In this document: piece by piece, positions 34,643-43,711 of the stretch | How positions within the stretch are numbered: the stretch's first letter is position 1 | How the letters are laid out: every line of letters starts with the position of its first letter | Assembly: GCF_964253915.1 (NCBI RefSeq) | Contig: NZ_CAXUSG020000005.1 | Span: 186,001 to 250,000 of the forward strand | DNA from: Metarhizobium sp964253915 | GTDB lineage: Bacteria; Pseudomonadota; Alphaproteobacteria; Rhizobiales; Rhizobiaceae | Direction of reading: 5' to 3' | DNA length: 64,000 bases | Translations under genes and position numbers: made by a program | Notes under the pieces: model-generated | Seen by the model: only the letters and a program-made list of their open reading frames with translations | The model's database searches: none | Told to the model about the DNA's origin: nothing

Positions 34643-34670
34643 ACCGTTTCGCGACGATTGTCGCTGTCAA
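34642..34670 (-). promoter_or_regulatory. Candidate promoter of the small RNA
   Basis: The minus strand has TTGACA (34670-34665), a perfect -35 element, with 17 bases before ACGGTT (34647-34642), a poor -10. The predicted start near 34640 agrees with the expected 5' end of the sRNA. Confidence 0.4.
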
Positions 34671-34964
34671 AGTCTTGCTTGTCGAAGCAACGTGCCTGCC
34701 GTTCCGGAACCCTGTCCGGAGGTGCAGATCGCAGAGCCATCATGGCTCTTTCCGCTGCCGTTCGACACAAGAACTATAGGCCATTTTACCCCGCATTGTG
34801 CAGCGCAATATACACATGGAAGTCCTGCGTTAAATGCATGGCTCAGCTGGTTGTGGCGCTTTCCATTGCCGATCCAGGCGACAGCACGACGATCTGCGAA
34901 TATAAAGCCTGCATGGCGCGTTCTTGAGACGGCGCCGATGCGGCGTGCGTGCGGAGGGGCTGGA

Positions 34965-36068
34965 ATGTATCGCGGCAGGTTGGAGAGGGATCTCGGGCTT
35001 TGGGTCGAGAAGGGATTGATCGCGCGTCCGGTCGCCGACAGTCTCTTGAAGGAACTGGATTCACGCGAGTCGAGTTTCAGCGTCGGCCAGTTTTTGATCA
35101 TCGTTGCGGCAGTGCTGATATCGGCAGCCATCCTCCTCCTGGTTGCTTCGAACTGGGAGGCTATTCCGCGCCTTGTGCGCGTCGGTACGCTGGTCGGCCT
35201 GATCTGGGTCTTTCATGGGGTCGCGGCGCTGTGTCTTGCCCGCGGGCGAAAGGGGCTGGCGGCGGCCAGCCTGATCATGGGCACGATGACCTTCGGCGGC
35301 GCAATGTCGCTGATCGGCCAGATGTACCACCTTTCCGGCGATGCCTCCGATATGATGGTGGCCTGGTTTGCGGCTTCGGCATTTTCGGCGGCAGTCTTCC
35401 GTTCCGGCGCCCTGGCGGCGATAACCGGCTTCCTCGCCTGGGGCTATTTCGCCTCTCTCGGCGCCGATTTCGATTTCGAGTGGGATCTGCTGCCGGCGCT
35501 CGTCGTGCCGGCCATGGCGCTGGTGGTCATGGCGCTGGTCTACTACACGAAGGCTGATCGGGTACGCCATCTTGCCTATTTGCTGATGATGGCCTGGCTT
35601 GTCTGGTATTATCTCAGCCATGACAGCGTGCCGACCGCCATTCTGCTTGCCGTCATTGGCGCGATCGGTTTCCTTCTCGCCGGCCTTCCCCTGTCTCCGC
35701 TCTATCCGGCGGCGAAGCGCGCCGGTGCCGCGCCCGCCTTTTATACCTGCCTGCTCTGCATGATCGGTCTCGGCCTGCTGCACGCCGAATATGACGAATC
35801 GCTGGGCCGCCTGGTGGTTGGCGTGATGACGATGATTGCCGCCGTCACCTCGATCGTCGTCTGCGGGCGGGATAACGGCGTCGTCCGCTACCTCGGCTAC
35901 CTCGTGTTTGCCGGCGAGCTTCTTTATCTCTCGTCGGTGACTGTCGGTTCGATCATCGGCACCTCGGGCCTCTTCCTCGTCTCGGGCCTCGTGGTCGGCT
36001 TCACGGCCTGGGCGGTGATCCAGCTTGAAAAGCGTCTTTCCGGCAAGCCGGCGGAGGTGAAGGCATGA
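34965..36068 (+). CDS. DUF2157 multi-span membrane protein
   Basis: A 367-residue integral membrane protein. A 45-residue cytoplasmic N-terminus (LERDLGLWVEKGLIARPVADSLLKEL) precedes about ten hydrophobic spans, beginning VGQFLIIVAAVLISAAILLLVASNWEAIP. The signature of DUF2157 is LLLVASNWE..P near residue 60 and the GLAAASLIMGTMTFGGAMSLIGQMYHLSG region. Function unknown. ATG 34965 follows GGAGGGG, and upstream extension of the frame runs into non-coding sequence. It overlaps the next gene by 4 bases, and DUF2157 plus GDYXXLXY is a recurrent pair. Confidence 0.88.
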   Translation: MYRGRLERDLGLWVEKGLIARPVADSLLKELDSRESSFSVGQFLIIVAAVLISAAILLLVASNWEAIPRLVRVGTLVGLIWVFHGVAALCLARGRKGLAAASLIMGTMTFGGAMSLIGQMYHLSGDASDMMVAWFAASAFSAAVFRSGALAAITGFLAWGYFASLGADFDFEWDLLPALVVPAMALVVMALVYYTKADRVRHLAYLLMMAWLVWYYLSHDSVPTAILLAVIGAIGFLLAGLPLSPLYPAAKRAGAAPAFYTCLLCMIGLGLLHAEYDESLGRLVVGVMTMIAAVTSIVVCGRDNGVVRYLGYLVFAGELLYLSSVTVGSIIGTSGLFLVSGLVVGFTAWAVIQLEKRLSGKPAEVKA

Positions 36069-36634
36069 CCCGGTTTTCCCGCATTCTTCTCGCCGCACTT
36101 GCCGTCTGCGTGCTGCAGACGGGTATTCTCGGCTATATCATCGGCAGCCGCGCGGCGATCCTGCGATCCGGCACCGAAATTCTCCTGAAGACGGCGCCGG
36201 TCGATCCGCGAGACCTGCTGCGCGGCGATTATGTCGTCCTCAACTATGAAGCCTCCACGATTCCTGCTTCTGCCATCGTCGGACCGCAGCCGAAGGAGGC
36301 GGAGAGGGCCGTGCTTTGGGTAAGGCTTGCCAAGGGAGAGGACGAGTTTTGGATCGTCAAGGAAGCATCCTTCGAACATTTGGAACCAACGGACGGAAAC
36401 GTCGTGCTGAAGACCTTGCCGTTCCAGTTCTATCCGTCGTACTCCGAGGCCGGCCTGCAGATTCAGTATGGTATCGAGCGTTTCTATGTGCCGGAAGGCG
36501 AGGGCAAGGTGCTTGAAGAAGCCCGCAATGAGCAGGCACTGACGATCGCCGCCCGCGTCTCCTCTAGCGGCAAAGCGCAGATCCGCAGCCTGCTGATGGA
36601 TGGCAAGCCGGTCTATGATGAGCCGCTTTATTGA
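36065..36634 (+). CDS. GDYXXLXY-domain protein
   Basis: A 189-residue membrane-anchored protein. The N-terminal anchor is RILLAALAVCVLQTGILGYIIGSR. The outer domain carries VDPRDLLRGDYVVLNYEAS, the name-giving GDYxxLxY motif (GDYVVLNY). It overlaps the DUF2157 gene by 4 bases (ATGA), so the two are translated together and probably work as a pair in the membrane. What they do is unknown. Confidence 0.9.
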   Translation: MTRFSRILLAALAVCVLQTGILGYIIGSRAAILRSGTEILLKTAPVDPRDLLRGDYVVLNYEASTIPASAIVGPQPKEAERAVLWVRLAKGEDEFWIVKEASFEHLEPTDGNVVLKTLPFQFYPSYSEAGLQIQYGIERFYVPEGEGKVLEEARNEQALTIAARVSSSGKAQIRSLLMDGKPVYDEPLY

Positions 36635-36687
36635 CGTCGCAGCCCAAAAAAGAGGTTTTTTGACCGTCATTCAAGCTTCATTTTTCC

Positions 36688-36716
36688 TTTGCGCCGGGGC
36701 GAACGGGTGATATAGA
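36688..36716 (+). promoter_or_regulatory. Candidate promoter of tRNA-Leu
   Basis: TTTGCG at 36688-36693, 17 bases, then TATAGA at 36711-36716. The element sits about 55 bases before the tRNA. Sequence match only. Confidence 0.42.
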
Positions 36717-36770
36717 GACGCCGCGCTCCGGACGGCCTCATGCGCCAGCAGTGTCATGCGGTTCAGGAAC

Positions 36771-36855
<85 letters not shown>

Positions 36856-37037
36856 AGACTGCCGCAGCGGCGGGGGAGAGGCTACCTCACGTTTGCTTGG
36901 GACCACTGCGCCATTTTGCTCGTCAAAATGACAAGGGATTGCATTTTAAAGCCACGTCCGGGAATTGAATTCCGGCGTCGTGCTCGTCGAAACCAACGGC
37001 TGTCTGGGCACGGCCGCCATGAAATGAAGGTAAGAAG

Positions 37038-38516
37038 ATGCAGGTTATCGAAACGCTCGCTGAAGGGCTGAAGCGCGAACTCAAGGTGGTCATTCCGGCC
37101 AAGGACATGCAGGCTCGCATGAACGAGCGCCTGGCGGAAGCCAAGGACAAGATCCGTATCAACGGTTTCCGTCCGGGCAAGGTGCCGGTTTCGCATCTCA
37201 AGAAGATGTACGGCAAGTCGATCATGGCCGAACTCGTCAACGAGATCGTCCGCGACCAGCCAACGTCGATCCTGTCCGAGCGCGGCGAAAAGTCCGCGAC
37301 GCAGCCCGACATCAAGATGACCGAGGACGAAGCCGAAGCCGACAAGATCCTCGCCGCCGAGGTTGATTTCGAATTCACGCTCTCCTACGAAGTCATCCCG
37401 CCGATCGAGATCCAGTCGACCTCCGGCATCAAGGTCACGCGCGAAGTCGTCGAGATCGCCGATGAAGAAGTCAACGAGCAGATCCTGAAGATCGCCGAGA
37501 GCGCCCGCTCCTACGAAGAGAAGAAGGGCAAGGCCGCCGATGGCGACCGCGTCACCATGGATTACCTCGGCAAGGTCGACGGCGTTCCGTTCGACGGCGG
37601 CAAGGACGAAGACGCACAGTTGGTTCTCGGCTCGGGCCGTTTCATCCCCGGCTTCGAAGAGCAGCTCGTCGGCCTCAAGGCTGGCGATGAGAAGGTCATC
37701 ACCGTTACCTTCCCGGCTGAATACCCGGCTGCAAACCTTGCCGGCAAGGAAGCCACCTTTGACATCACCGTCAAGGAAGTTGCTGCTCCCGGCGCCGTCG
37801 AGATCAACGACGAACTGGCTTCCAAGCTTGGCATCGAATCCGCCGACCGCCTGAAGGAAGTCGTTCGCGGCCAGATCGAAAGCCAGTATTCGTCCGTCGC
37901 CCGCCAGAAGGTGAAGCGTCAGATCCTCGACCAGCTCGATGCCGTCTATCAGTTCGAAACCCCCGGCCGTCTGGTTGACGCCGAGTTCGACAACATCTGG
38001 CGCCAGATCAACACCGATCTCGCCCAGTCCGGCAAGACCTTCGAAGACGAAGACACGACCGAAGAAAAGGCACGCGAAGAATATCGCAAGCTGGCCGAAC
38101 GCCGCGTTCGCCTCGGTCTCGTTCTCTCGGAAATCGGCGAAAAGGCCGGCATCCAGGTGAGCGACGAAGAAATGCAGCGCGCTCTCTATGAGCAGCTCCG
38201 CCAGTTCCCTGGCCAGGAAAAGGAAATCCTCGACTTCTTCCGCAAGACGCCGGGTGCTTCCGCTTCGCTGCGTGCGCCGCTGTTCGAAGAGAAGGTTGTT
38301 GACCACCTGCTCTCCGAAATCGACGTCACCGACAAGAAGGTAACGAAGGAAGAGCTGCTGGCCGACGACGAAGCCGAAGGCGCAGAAAAGGCCGACGAGA
38401 AGAAGGCCGCGCCGAAGAAGAAGGCTGCCAAGGCCGAGGCTGCAGAAGGCGAAGAAGCCGCTGCTCCGAAGAAGAAGGCCGCTTCCAAGAAGAAGGCCGA
38501 CGACAGCGCTGAATAA
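37038..38516 (+). CDS. tig: Trigger factor
   Basis: A 492-residue ribosome-bound chaperone and peptidyl-prolyl isomerase. The N-terminal ribosome-binding domain contains GFRPGKVPVSHLKKMYG, the conserved ribosome signature. The FKBP-type PPIase domain covers about residues 169-250 (GDRVTMDYLGKVDGVPFDGG...LGSGRFIPGFEEQL). The C-terminal helical arms follow. A Lys/Ala/Glu-rich low-complexity tail (about 440-492) is common in alphaproteobacteria and absent from the E. coli protein. The ribosome site AAGG is 7 nt from the ATG. Confidence 0.97.
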   Translation: MQVIETLAEGLKRELKVVIPAKDMQARMNERLAEAKDKIRINGFRPGKVPVSHLKKMYGKSIMAELVNEIVRDQPTSILSERGEKSATQPDIKMTEDEAEADKILAAEVDFEFTLSYEVIPPIEIQSTSGIKVTREVVEIADEEVNEQILKIAESARSYEEKKGKAADGDRVTMDYLGKVDGVPFDGGKDEDAQLVLGSGRFIPGFEEQLVGLKAGDEKVITVTFPAEYPAANLAGKEATFDITVKEVAAPGAVEINDELASKLGIESADRLKEVVRGQIESQYSSVARQKVKRQILDQLDAVYQFETPGRLVDAEFDNIWRQINTDLAQSGKTFEDEDTTEEKAREEYRKLAERRVRLGLVLSEIGEKAGIQVSDEEMQRALYEQLRQFPGQEKEILDFFRKTPGASASLRAPLFEEKVVDHLLSEIDVTDKKVTKEELLADDEAEGAEKADEKKAAPKKKAAKAEAAEGEEAAAPKKKAASKKKADDSAE

Positions 38517-38563
38517 TCGGGTTTGGAGCGCCATCGTTTGGTGGCGTCTCCGTTCCAACGATC

Positions 38564-38590
38564 AACCCCGCCACTGGCGGGGTTTTTTGT
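38564..38590 (+). terminator. Terminator of tig
   Basis: AACCCCGCC / GGCGGGGTT (38564-38572 / 38576-38584), 3-nt loop, then TTTTTG. A strong intrinsic terminator. Confidence 0.88.
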
Positions 38591-38593
38591 GCG

Positions 38594-38628
38594 CAAAAGA
38601 AAACGGCCGGATCGCAAGATCCGGCCGT
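38594..38628 (-). terminator. Terminator of yceI
   Basis: ACGGCCGGATC / GATCCGGCCGT (38603-38613 / 38618-38628) with a GCAA tetraloop. On the minus strand it is followed by TTTTCTTTTG. It lies back-to-back with the tig terminator. Confidence 0.85.
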
Positions 38629-38652
38629 CTCTTTATCAACTTTGCGGAATGC

Positions 38653-39231
38653 TTATTTCTTGACGGCTTCGACGTCGATATCGAGGGTGATGTCCGGGCC
38701 GAGGCCGAAATCGGCCATCTTAGTGATGCCAAAATCGACGCCGCTGAACGAGCCGGTAGCGGAGAATCCGGTCTTGATGGTGTTGGCATCCCACGGCAGC
38801 GGCGATTCGTTGTGCCAGGTCACGTCCAGCGTCACCGGTTTGGTGGTGCCCAGCAGCGTCAGGTCGCCGGTAACCTTGCCGGTCTTGTCGCCGGTCTTTT
38901 CGATGGCCGTGCTCTTGAAGGTGATCTGCGGGAATTCTTCGGCGTTGAGGAAGTCCGGGCTCTTGAGGTGCGTGTCGCGCTTTTCGTCGTTGGTGTCGAC
39001 GCTGGCGGCATCGATGGTGATCTCGACGCTGCTCTTCGTCACGTCGTCCTTGTCGAAGGAAATGCTGCCGGAGACGGTGTTGAAGGCGCCATGCGCCAAC
39101 GACCAGCCGGCATGGTTGGTCTTGAAGCCAACCCAGGCATGGGTCGGGTCGATGTCATAAGCATCGGCGGCCAGAGCCGAACCAGCCATGAGAACGCCCG
39201 CGAGAGCGGCAAAAAAGCCCGAAAGTTTCAT
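38653..39231 (-). CDS. yceI: YceI-family periplasmic protein
   Basis: A 192-residue periplasmic lipocalin-like protein of the YceI family, which binds isoprenoid chains. The signal peptide is residues 1-21 (SALA|ADAYD). The core starts YDIDPTHAWVGFKTNHAGWS and has GSISFDKDDVTKSSVEITIDAASVDTNDEKRDTHLKSPDFLNAEEFPQITF, the family hallmark (HLKSPDFL...P). It probably follows the membrane-protein gene upstream by 65 bases in one transcript, so isoprenoid quinone or b-type cytochrome functions are possible for that gene too. Confidence 0.93.
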   Translation of the reverse strand: MKLSGFFAALAGVLMAGSALAADAYDIDPTHAWVGFKTNHAGWSLAHGAFNTVSGSISFDKDDVTKSSVEITIDAASVDTNDEKRDTHLKSPDFLNAEEFPQITFKSTAIEKTGDKTGKVTGDLTLLGTTKPVTLDVTWHNESPLPWDANTIKTGFSATGSFSGVDFGITKMADFGLGPDITLDIDVEAVKK

Positions 39232-39296
39232 CAGTCTCTCCTATTATATGCCCGTTGGGGCTGTGGTTGCCGGGAAAACCCGGACGAGGGGCGGCC

Positions 39297-40169
39297 TCAT
39301 GCCTGGAGCATGGCCGCGATCAGAATGGCGCAAATGGCCGGAATAGCTGTGATGACGCCGGAAGCCAGCGGCCGAAGGAAGCGGGGCTGGCCGACAAAAC
39401 CGATGCCCCGGGCCTGTAGCGCATAAGCAACGGCCAACGGCAGGGCTGCAAGAATGAGCGCGGCCGGTGCGGCGCTCGGGGCAAAAAGCACTGTCATCGC
39501 CAGCGATACTGCCGCCGTCCAGATCGCTGCGAAGGCCGCGATACCGGTAAGAGCGAAGGCATCGTCGGAACCGCGCATGTAAGAGACGTAGCGCACCAGC
39601 AGCCAGCCGCCGAAGAGGGCCGCTAGGCCGCCGTTCATCTGGGCCATGCCGATGTAACCGCCGAAAATGGCCGCCAGTGCCGAGGCGATCGCCGTCCACA
39701 GGAGTGCTGCCGGAAGAGCGGCAGGAGCGGATTGCCGCGTCTGGCCGTCGCGGTTTGCAGAAAACAGCGCCAGCAGCACTGCCAGGATCACCAGCACAAT
39801 CGCCAGCGTCGTCGCCTTGGTGGGATTGGCGGCAAGCACGTTGCGGCCAAGCCACCAGGCCGGGATGGCAAGCGAAATAGCGGCAAGGATGATTGCCGAC
39901 AGCCTGCCCAGGCCTTGCTTCAGCACGAAGGAAAGGATTGCGAAGACGAGGCCGGCGCCGATCAAAAGCAGCGGAAATTTTTGTTTTGCGGCCACGGGCG
40001 GCAGCGGCGGCAGGCCTTCTATCGCCATGCTGACGACGGCCGCAGCCACCGGTATAGCAAAGGCCGCGATGGCAAGGCGGGCCGAGGAACTGCCGTTGCC
40101 GGCAATCGAAATCAGGACACCGAGAACGAGGGGAAGGACGATGGTCGTCAGAAGTATCTGTTGCAGCAT
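39297..40169 (-). CDS. Polytopic membrane protein, unknown
   Basis: A 290-residue protein with about nine hydrophobic spans. Examples are MLQQILLTTIVLPLVLGVLISIAG at the start, PLLLIGAGLVFAILSFVL and SGVITAIPAICAILIAAML at the end. Alanine- and isoleucine-rich, with few charges outside the short loops (RLSAI, NRDGQTRQ). No family recognised. It is upstream of yceI on the same strand. Confidence 0.75.
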   Translation of the reverse strand: MLQQILLTTIVLPLVLGVLISIAGNGSSSARLAIAAFAIPVAAAVVSMAIEGLPPLPPVAAKQKFPLLLIGAGLVFAILSFVLKQGLGRLSAIILAAISLAIPAWWLGRNVLAANPTKATTLAIVLVILAVLLALFSANRDGQTRQSAPAALPAALLWTAIASALAAIFGGYIGMAQMNGGLAALFGGWLLVRYVSYMRGSDDAFALTGIAAFAAIWTAAVSLAMTVLFAPSAAPAALILAALPLAVAYALQARGIGFVGQPRFLRPLASGVITAIPAICAILIAAMLQA

Positions 40170-40420
40170 GGTTTTCGTTCGCTCGGCCGGGTTGCTTTGG
40201 ACCGGACGCTAACGAAGGAGTATGACCGAAACAATCGGCCGCCGATAACATGGCGTAACGAGTGCGTGAGAAGCGCAGTTGACAAACCGTTCAATAAAAG
40301 TGAACGGTCAAAACTACTTCGTCAACCTTATTATAAACAACGACACGTGGTTCGTGGCCGTAGAGCCGAGCCGTGCCGGAAAATCCGGCACGGTAAAATG
40401 GGAATGGTTCGGCAATCTTT

Positions 40421-40451
40421 GCAAAAGCCGGGCAAGAACCTGGCCCGGCTA
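40421..40451 (-). terminator. Terminator of sthA
   Basis: AGCCGGGC / GCCCGGCT (40427-40434 / 40444-40451). On the minus strand TTTTGC follows. It lies just after the sthA stop at 40458. Confidence 0.55.
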
Positions 40452-40457
40452 AACCGG

Positions 40458-41864
40458 TCATTCCTCGTGCTTGATCTCGCCCATGCGGTTCCACGCATCG
40501 AGGCCGGCGATCTTGTAGGCCTCGGCCAGCGTCGGATAGTTGAAGGTGTTCTCGACGAAATATTCGACCGTGCCTTTGAGGTTCAGCACAGCCTGGCCGA
40601 TATGCACCAGCTCCGTCGCACCTTCGCCGACGATATGCACGCCCAGAAGACGGCGGGTCTTGAGCGAGAAGATCAGCTTCAAGAGGCCGGTATCGAGACC
40701 CATGATGTGGCCGCGCGAGGTTTCGCGGAAGCGGGCGACGCCGCATTCGTAGCCGATGCCACGCTGCTTGACCTCTTCTTCGGTCAGGCCGCAGGTGGAG
40801 ATTTCCGGCACGGCATAGATGCCGTAGGGGAAATATTTCTGCGGCTCCTTGGCGATGGCGCCGACGGCGACGCGGGCGGCGATACGGCCCTGTTCCATCG
40901 AGGTCGAGGCGAGGCTCGGGAAACCGACGACGTCGCCGGCAGCAAAGATGTGCGGCACGGAGGTCTGGAACGTTTCCGGATTGACGGAAAGGCGTCCGCG
41001 GCTGTCGGCTTCCAGGCCGGCGGCTGCGAGGTTCAGCGTATCGGTGGCGCCCATGCGTCCGGCGGCGAAAAGCAGCATGTCGCTGACGATCTTCCGGCCG
41101 CTGTCGAGCGTCACCGACACCTTGCCGTCGGGCAGCCGCTCGACCTTTTCGGCTTTCTGGCCGAGATGCAGCTTCATGTTGCGATCGCGCAACTGATAGG
41201 CGAAGTCTTCAACGATTTCCTTGTCGATGAAATCGAGCATCGTCGATTTCGGGTCGATCAGCGTCACTTGCGTATCGAGGGCGCTGAAGATCGTCGCATA
41301 TTCGATGCCGATGACGCCGGCGCCGATGACCACCATCGAGCGTGGCAGTTCTTCGATTTCCAGCAGTTCGTCGCTGTCGAGAACGGTCTTGCCGTCGAAC
41401 GGCATGTAGTCCGGCCGGAAAGGTTTCGTGCCGACGGCGAGCAGGATGCTCGTGCCGAGGACGTGCACGACTTCGCCATCATCCTTCTCGATCGACAGCG
41501 TGTCCGGGGTGACGAACTTGGCCTTGCCGCGGATGCTCTGCACCCGGTTGCGGGCGAACTGGTGCTCCAGCACCTCGACTTCATGATCCAGGGTGATCAG
41601 CAGGCGACGGCGCAGGTCTTCGGCGCTGATCTCCTGCTTGACGCGATAGGCGCGGCCGTAAAAGCCGCGTTCGCGCCAGCCGGAAAGGTTGAGTGCGGTT
41701 TCACGCAGCGTCTTGGACGGGATCGTGCCGGTGTGGACGGATACGCCGCCAACCCGCTTGCCCTGCTCAACGACAAGCACCTTCTTGCCCAGTTTTGCTG
41801 CCTGGATCGCGGCCCGGCGCCCTGCCGGTCCGCTGCCGACGACGATGAGATCGTATTGAATCAT
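40458..41864 (-). CDS. sthA: Soluble pyridine nucleotide transhydrogenase
   Basis: A 468-residue FAD enzyme that converts NADPH and NAD+ to NADP+ and NADH without a membrane. Visible are the FAD motif VVGSGPAGRRAAIQ, the GGVSVHTGTIPSKTLRE block, the NAD motif VVIGAGVIGIEYAT, the second FAD motif HIFAAGDVVG and a C-terminal dimerisation domain. The CxxxxC redox pair of lipoamide dehydrogenase is absent (VSVHT), as in the Sth subfamily, which separates it from Lpd. ATG 41864 has GGGG upstream, and the in-frame ATG at 41918 would add 18 unrelated residues. Length agrees with E. coli SthA (466). Confidence 0.93.
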   Translation of the reverse strand: MIQYDLIVVGSGPAGRRAAIQAAKLGKKVLVVEQGKRVGGVSVHTGTIPSKTLRETALNLSGWRERGFYGRAYRVKQEISAEDLRRRLLITLDHEVEVLEHQFARNRVQSIRGKAKFVTPDTLSIEKDDGEVVHVLGTSILLAVGTKPFRPDYMPFDGKTVLDSDELLEIEELPRSMVVIGAGVIGIEYATIFSALDTQVTLIDPKSTMLDFIDKEIVEDFAYQLRDRNMKLHLGQKAEKVERLPDGKVSVTLDSGRKIVSDMLLFAAGRMGATDTLNLAAAGLEADSRGRLSVNPETFQTSVPHIFAAGDVVGFPSLASTSMEQGRIAARVAVGAIAKEPQKYFPYGIYAVPEISTCGLTEEEVKQRGIGYECGVARFRETSRGHIMGLDTGLLKLIFSLKTRRLLGVHIVGEGATELVHIGQAVLNLKGTVEYFVENTFNYPTLAEAYKIAGLDAWNRMGEIKHEE

Positions 41865-42000
41865 GAAAAGCCCCGGAAAAGGAATCATATTGCACTGCAC
41901 CAAGCGTGCGCCGAACATGCTTAACAGATCAATATAACTGTTTCGTTAGCGACCGTTTCCGGCGTTTGCGGGCAAAAACTTGCAGGCGCCTGCCGCCGGA

Positions 42001-42843
42001 TCAGATCAGCCTCAGCCCCTTGAGGCTGGCATGGCCGTCCTTGCCGATGATGATGTGGTCGTGCACGGTGATGCCGAGCGGCTTGGCCGTCGAGATGATC
42101 AACTGGGTCATGTCGATGTCGGCCCGCGAGGGAGTCGGGTCCCCGGAAGGGTGATTGTGCACTAAAATCAAGGCCGTAGCCGAGAGTTCCAGCGCGCGCT
42201 TCACCACCTCGCGCGGATAGACCGGCGTGTGGTCGACGGTACCCTTGCCCTGGATTTCATCGGCGATCAGGGTGTTGCGCTTGTCGAGGAACAGGATGCG
42301 GAATTGTTCGCGCGGCTCGTGCGCCATCGCCGCGTGGCAATAGTCGATGACCGATGACCAGGAGGACAGCACCTGCCGCCCGCGCAGGTCGCTCTTCAGC
42401 GTGCGGTGGGCGACGGCGGAAACGAGCTTCAGGTCGAGCGCCACGGCTTCCCCGACGCCTTTGACTTCCTGCAGCAACGTTGCCGGTGCGCCAAAAACGC
42501 CGGCAAGCGTGCCGAACCGGTCGATCAGCGCCTTGGCTATCGGCTTGGTGTCGCGCCGGGGGATGAGCCGGAAGAGCAGGAGTTCGAGCACTTCGTAATC
42601 GGCAAGGGCGGTATCGCCCTGTTCGCGGAAACGGGTGCGCAGTCGTTCCCGGTGGCCATGATAGTGGGCCTCCTTGTCGGTATCCGGCAGCTTCGACGCC
42701 TTGCCGAGCATCGGCGGCTTGGCCGCCTGCTCTGCGAAGAAGGCACGTTCATCCATGCTGCTGCCGTCGTCGGTCGCGCCTTTGAAAAGGTCGGTGGCAA
42801 AAGCGGAGTTTTCTTCTGTCGAACCGGCCGGGCGCTTTGTCAT
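42001..42843 (-). CDS. radC: RadC/MPN-domain protein
   Basis: A 280-residue RadC family protein. An N-terminal helix-hairpin-helix-like part (LLLFRLIPRRDTKPIAKALIDRFGTLAGVF) precedes the JAB/MPN metal-binding domain with LVHNHPSGDPTPSRADIDMT (the HxH...SxxD zinc site). Despite its name the protein is not needed for DNA repair in E. coli. Its role, possibly in replication, is open. ATG 42843 lies 4 bases after the map stop. Starting at ATG 42876 would make the two genes overlap. Confidence 0.92.
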   Translation of the reverse strand: MTKRPAGSTEENSAFATDLFKGATDDGSSMDERAFFAEQAAKPPMLGKASKLPDTDKEAHYHGHRERLRTRFREQGDTALADYEVLELLLFRLIPRRDTKPIAKALIDRFGTLAGVFGAPATLLQEVKGVGEAVALDLKLVSAVAHRTLKSDLRGRQVLSSWSSVIDYCHAAMAHEPREQFRILFLDKRNTLIADEIQGKGTVDHTPVYPREVVKRALELSATALILVHNHPSGDPTPSRADIDMTQLIISTAKPLGITVHDHIIIGKDGHASLKGLRLI

Positions 42844-42847
42844 GGGT

Positions 42848-43681
42848 TTACCGTGGTGGCAGGCCGGGCCGGTCAAGGCCGGCGGGCGACAGGGTGAAGA
42901 TCTCGCAGCCCGTCGCGGTAACGCCGACAGCGTGTTCGTATTGCGCCGAAAGCGACCGGTCGCGGGTGACCGCCGTCCAGCCGTCCGAAAGCACTTTGAC
43001 GTGCGGGCGGCCGAGATTTATCATCGGTTCGATGGTGAAGATCATGCCTTCGCGCAATTCCGGGCCTTCGTTGGCGCGGCCGTAATGCAGGATGTTCGGC
43101 GAATCGTGAAACAGCCGGCCGATGCCGTGGCCGCAGAAGTCGCGCACCACCGAGCAGCGCTCGGCCTCGGCATAAGCCTGGATCGCCTCGCCGATGGCGC
43201 CGGTGCGGGCGCCGGGCCTGACGGCGGCAATGCCGCGCATCAGGCATTCGTGGGTGACTTCGAGCAGGCGCTCGGCCGAACGCTTGATTTCGCCGACCGG
43301 ATACATGCGGCTGGAATCACCATGCCAGCCATCGACCACGAAGGTGACGTCGATGTTGACGATGTCGCCTTCTTTGAGCGGCTTGTTGTCGGGAATGCCA
43401 TGACAGACGACATGGTTGATCGAGGTGCAGGAGGATTTCGTGTAACCGCGATAATTCAGCGTCGCGGGCAGGGCGCCATGGTCGAGGCCGAACTGCAGCA
43501 CGAAGCGATCGATGGCATCGGTCGTCACTCCTGGCCTGACGATATCCACCAGTGCATCGAGGCAACGCGCCGTCAGCTGGCTCGCCTTGCGCATGCCGTC
43601 GAAGCCATCCTGCCCGTAGAGGCGGATCGCGCCGGTATTTTTCATCGGCGCGGAAAACGCCTCGATATAGGTTACCATCAT
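42848..43681 (-). CDS. map: Methionine aminopeptidase type I
   Basis: A 277-residue enzyme that removes initiator methionine. The five metal ligands are in place: DVTFVVDGWHGDSS (Asp pair), GHGIGRLFH (His), FTIEPM (Glu) and the terminal QYEHAVGVT (Glu). TSINHVVCHGIPD is the substrate-pocket block. An ATG doublet at 43681/43678 leaves the exact start open by one residue. It is part of the close minus-strand run phaC-sfsA-map-radC, in which gaps are 4 to 30 bases. Confidence 0.95.
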   Translation of the reverse strand: MMVTYIEAFSAPMKNTGAIRLYGQDGFDGMRKASQLTARCLDALVDIVRPGVTTDAIDRFVLQFGLDHGALPATLNYRGYTKSSCTSINHVVCHGIPDNKPLKEGDIVNIDVTFVVDGWHGDSSRMYPVGEIKRSAERLLEVTHECLMRGIAAVRPGARTGAIGEAIQAYAEAERCSVVRDFCGHGIGRLFHDSPNILHYGRANEGPELREGMIFTIEPMINLGRPHVKVLSDGWTAVTRDRSLSAQYEHAVGVTATGCEIFTLSPAGLDRPGLPPR

Positions 43682-43711
43682 ACTGCTTTCGGAAATCCTG
43701 TTACCCGTCGT

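Larger units (their letters stand above)
34251..34964. other. Intergenic region holding the sRNA
   Basis: 714 bases between the second DUF1127 gene and the DUF2157 gene. It contains the DUF1127 promoter side, the sRNA at 34520-34642 and about 300 further bases (34671-34964). In those I see only the DUF2157 ribosome site (GGAGGGG near 34952). Open frames entering this stretch on the plus strand are upstream extensions of the DUF2157 frame. Confidence 0.5.

Noticed and set aside
36642..36662. CAAAAAA...TTTTTTG hairpin after the GDYXXLXY gene as terminator
   Set aside because: The stem has almost only A-T pairs and is too weak to be listed as a terminator.
40458..41864. Annotation of sthA as dihydrolipoamide dehydrogenase
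   Set aside because: The CxxxxC redox pair is missing, and length and blocks fit SthA.
39732..41924. A 730-codon frame antisense to sthA and the membrane-protein gene
   Set aside because: Shadow frame; the opposite strand holds complete genes with catalytic motifs.
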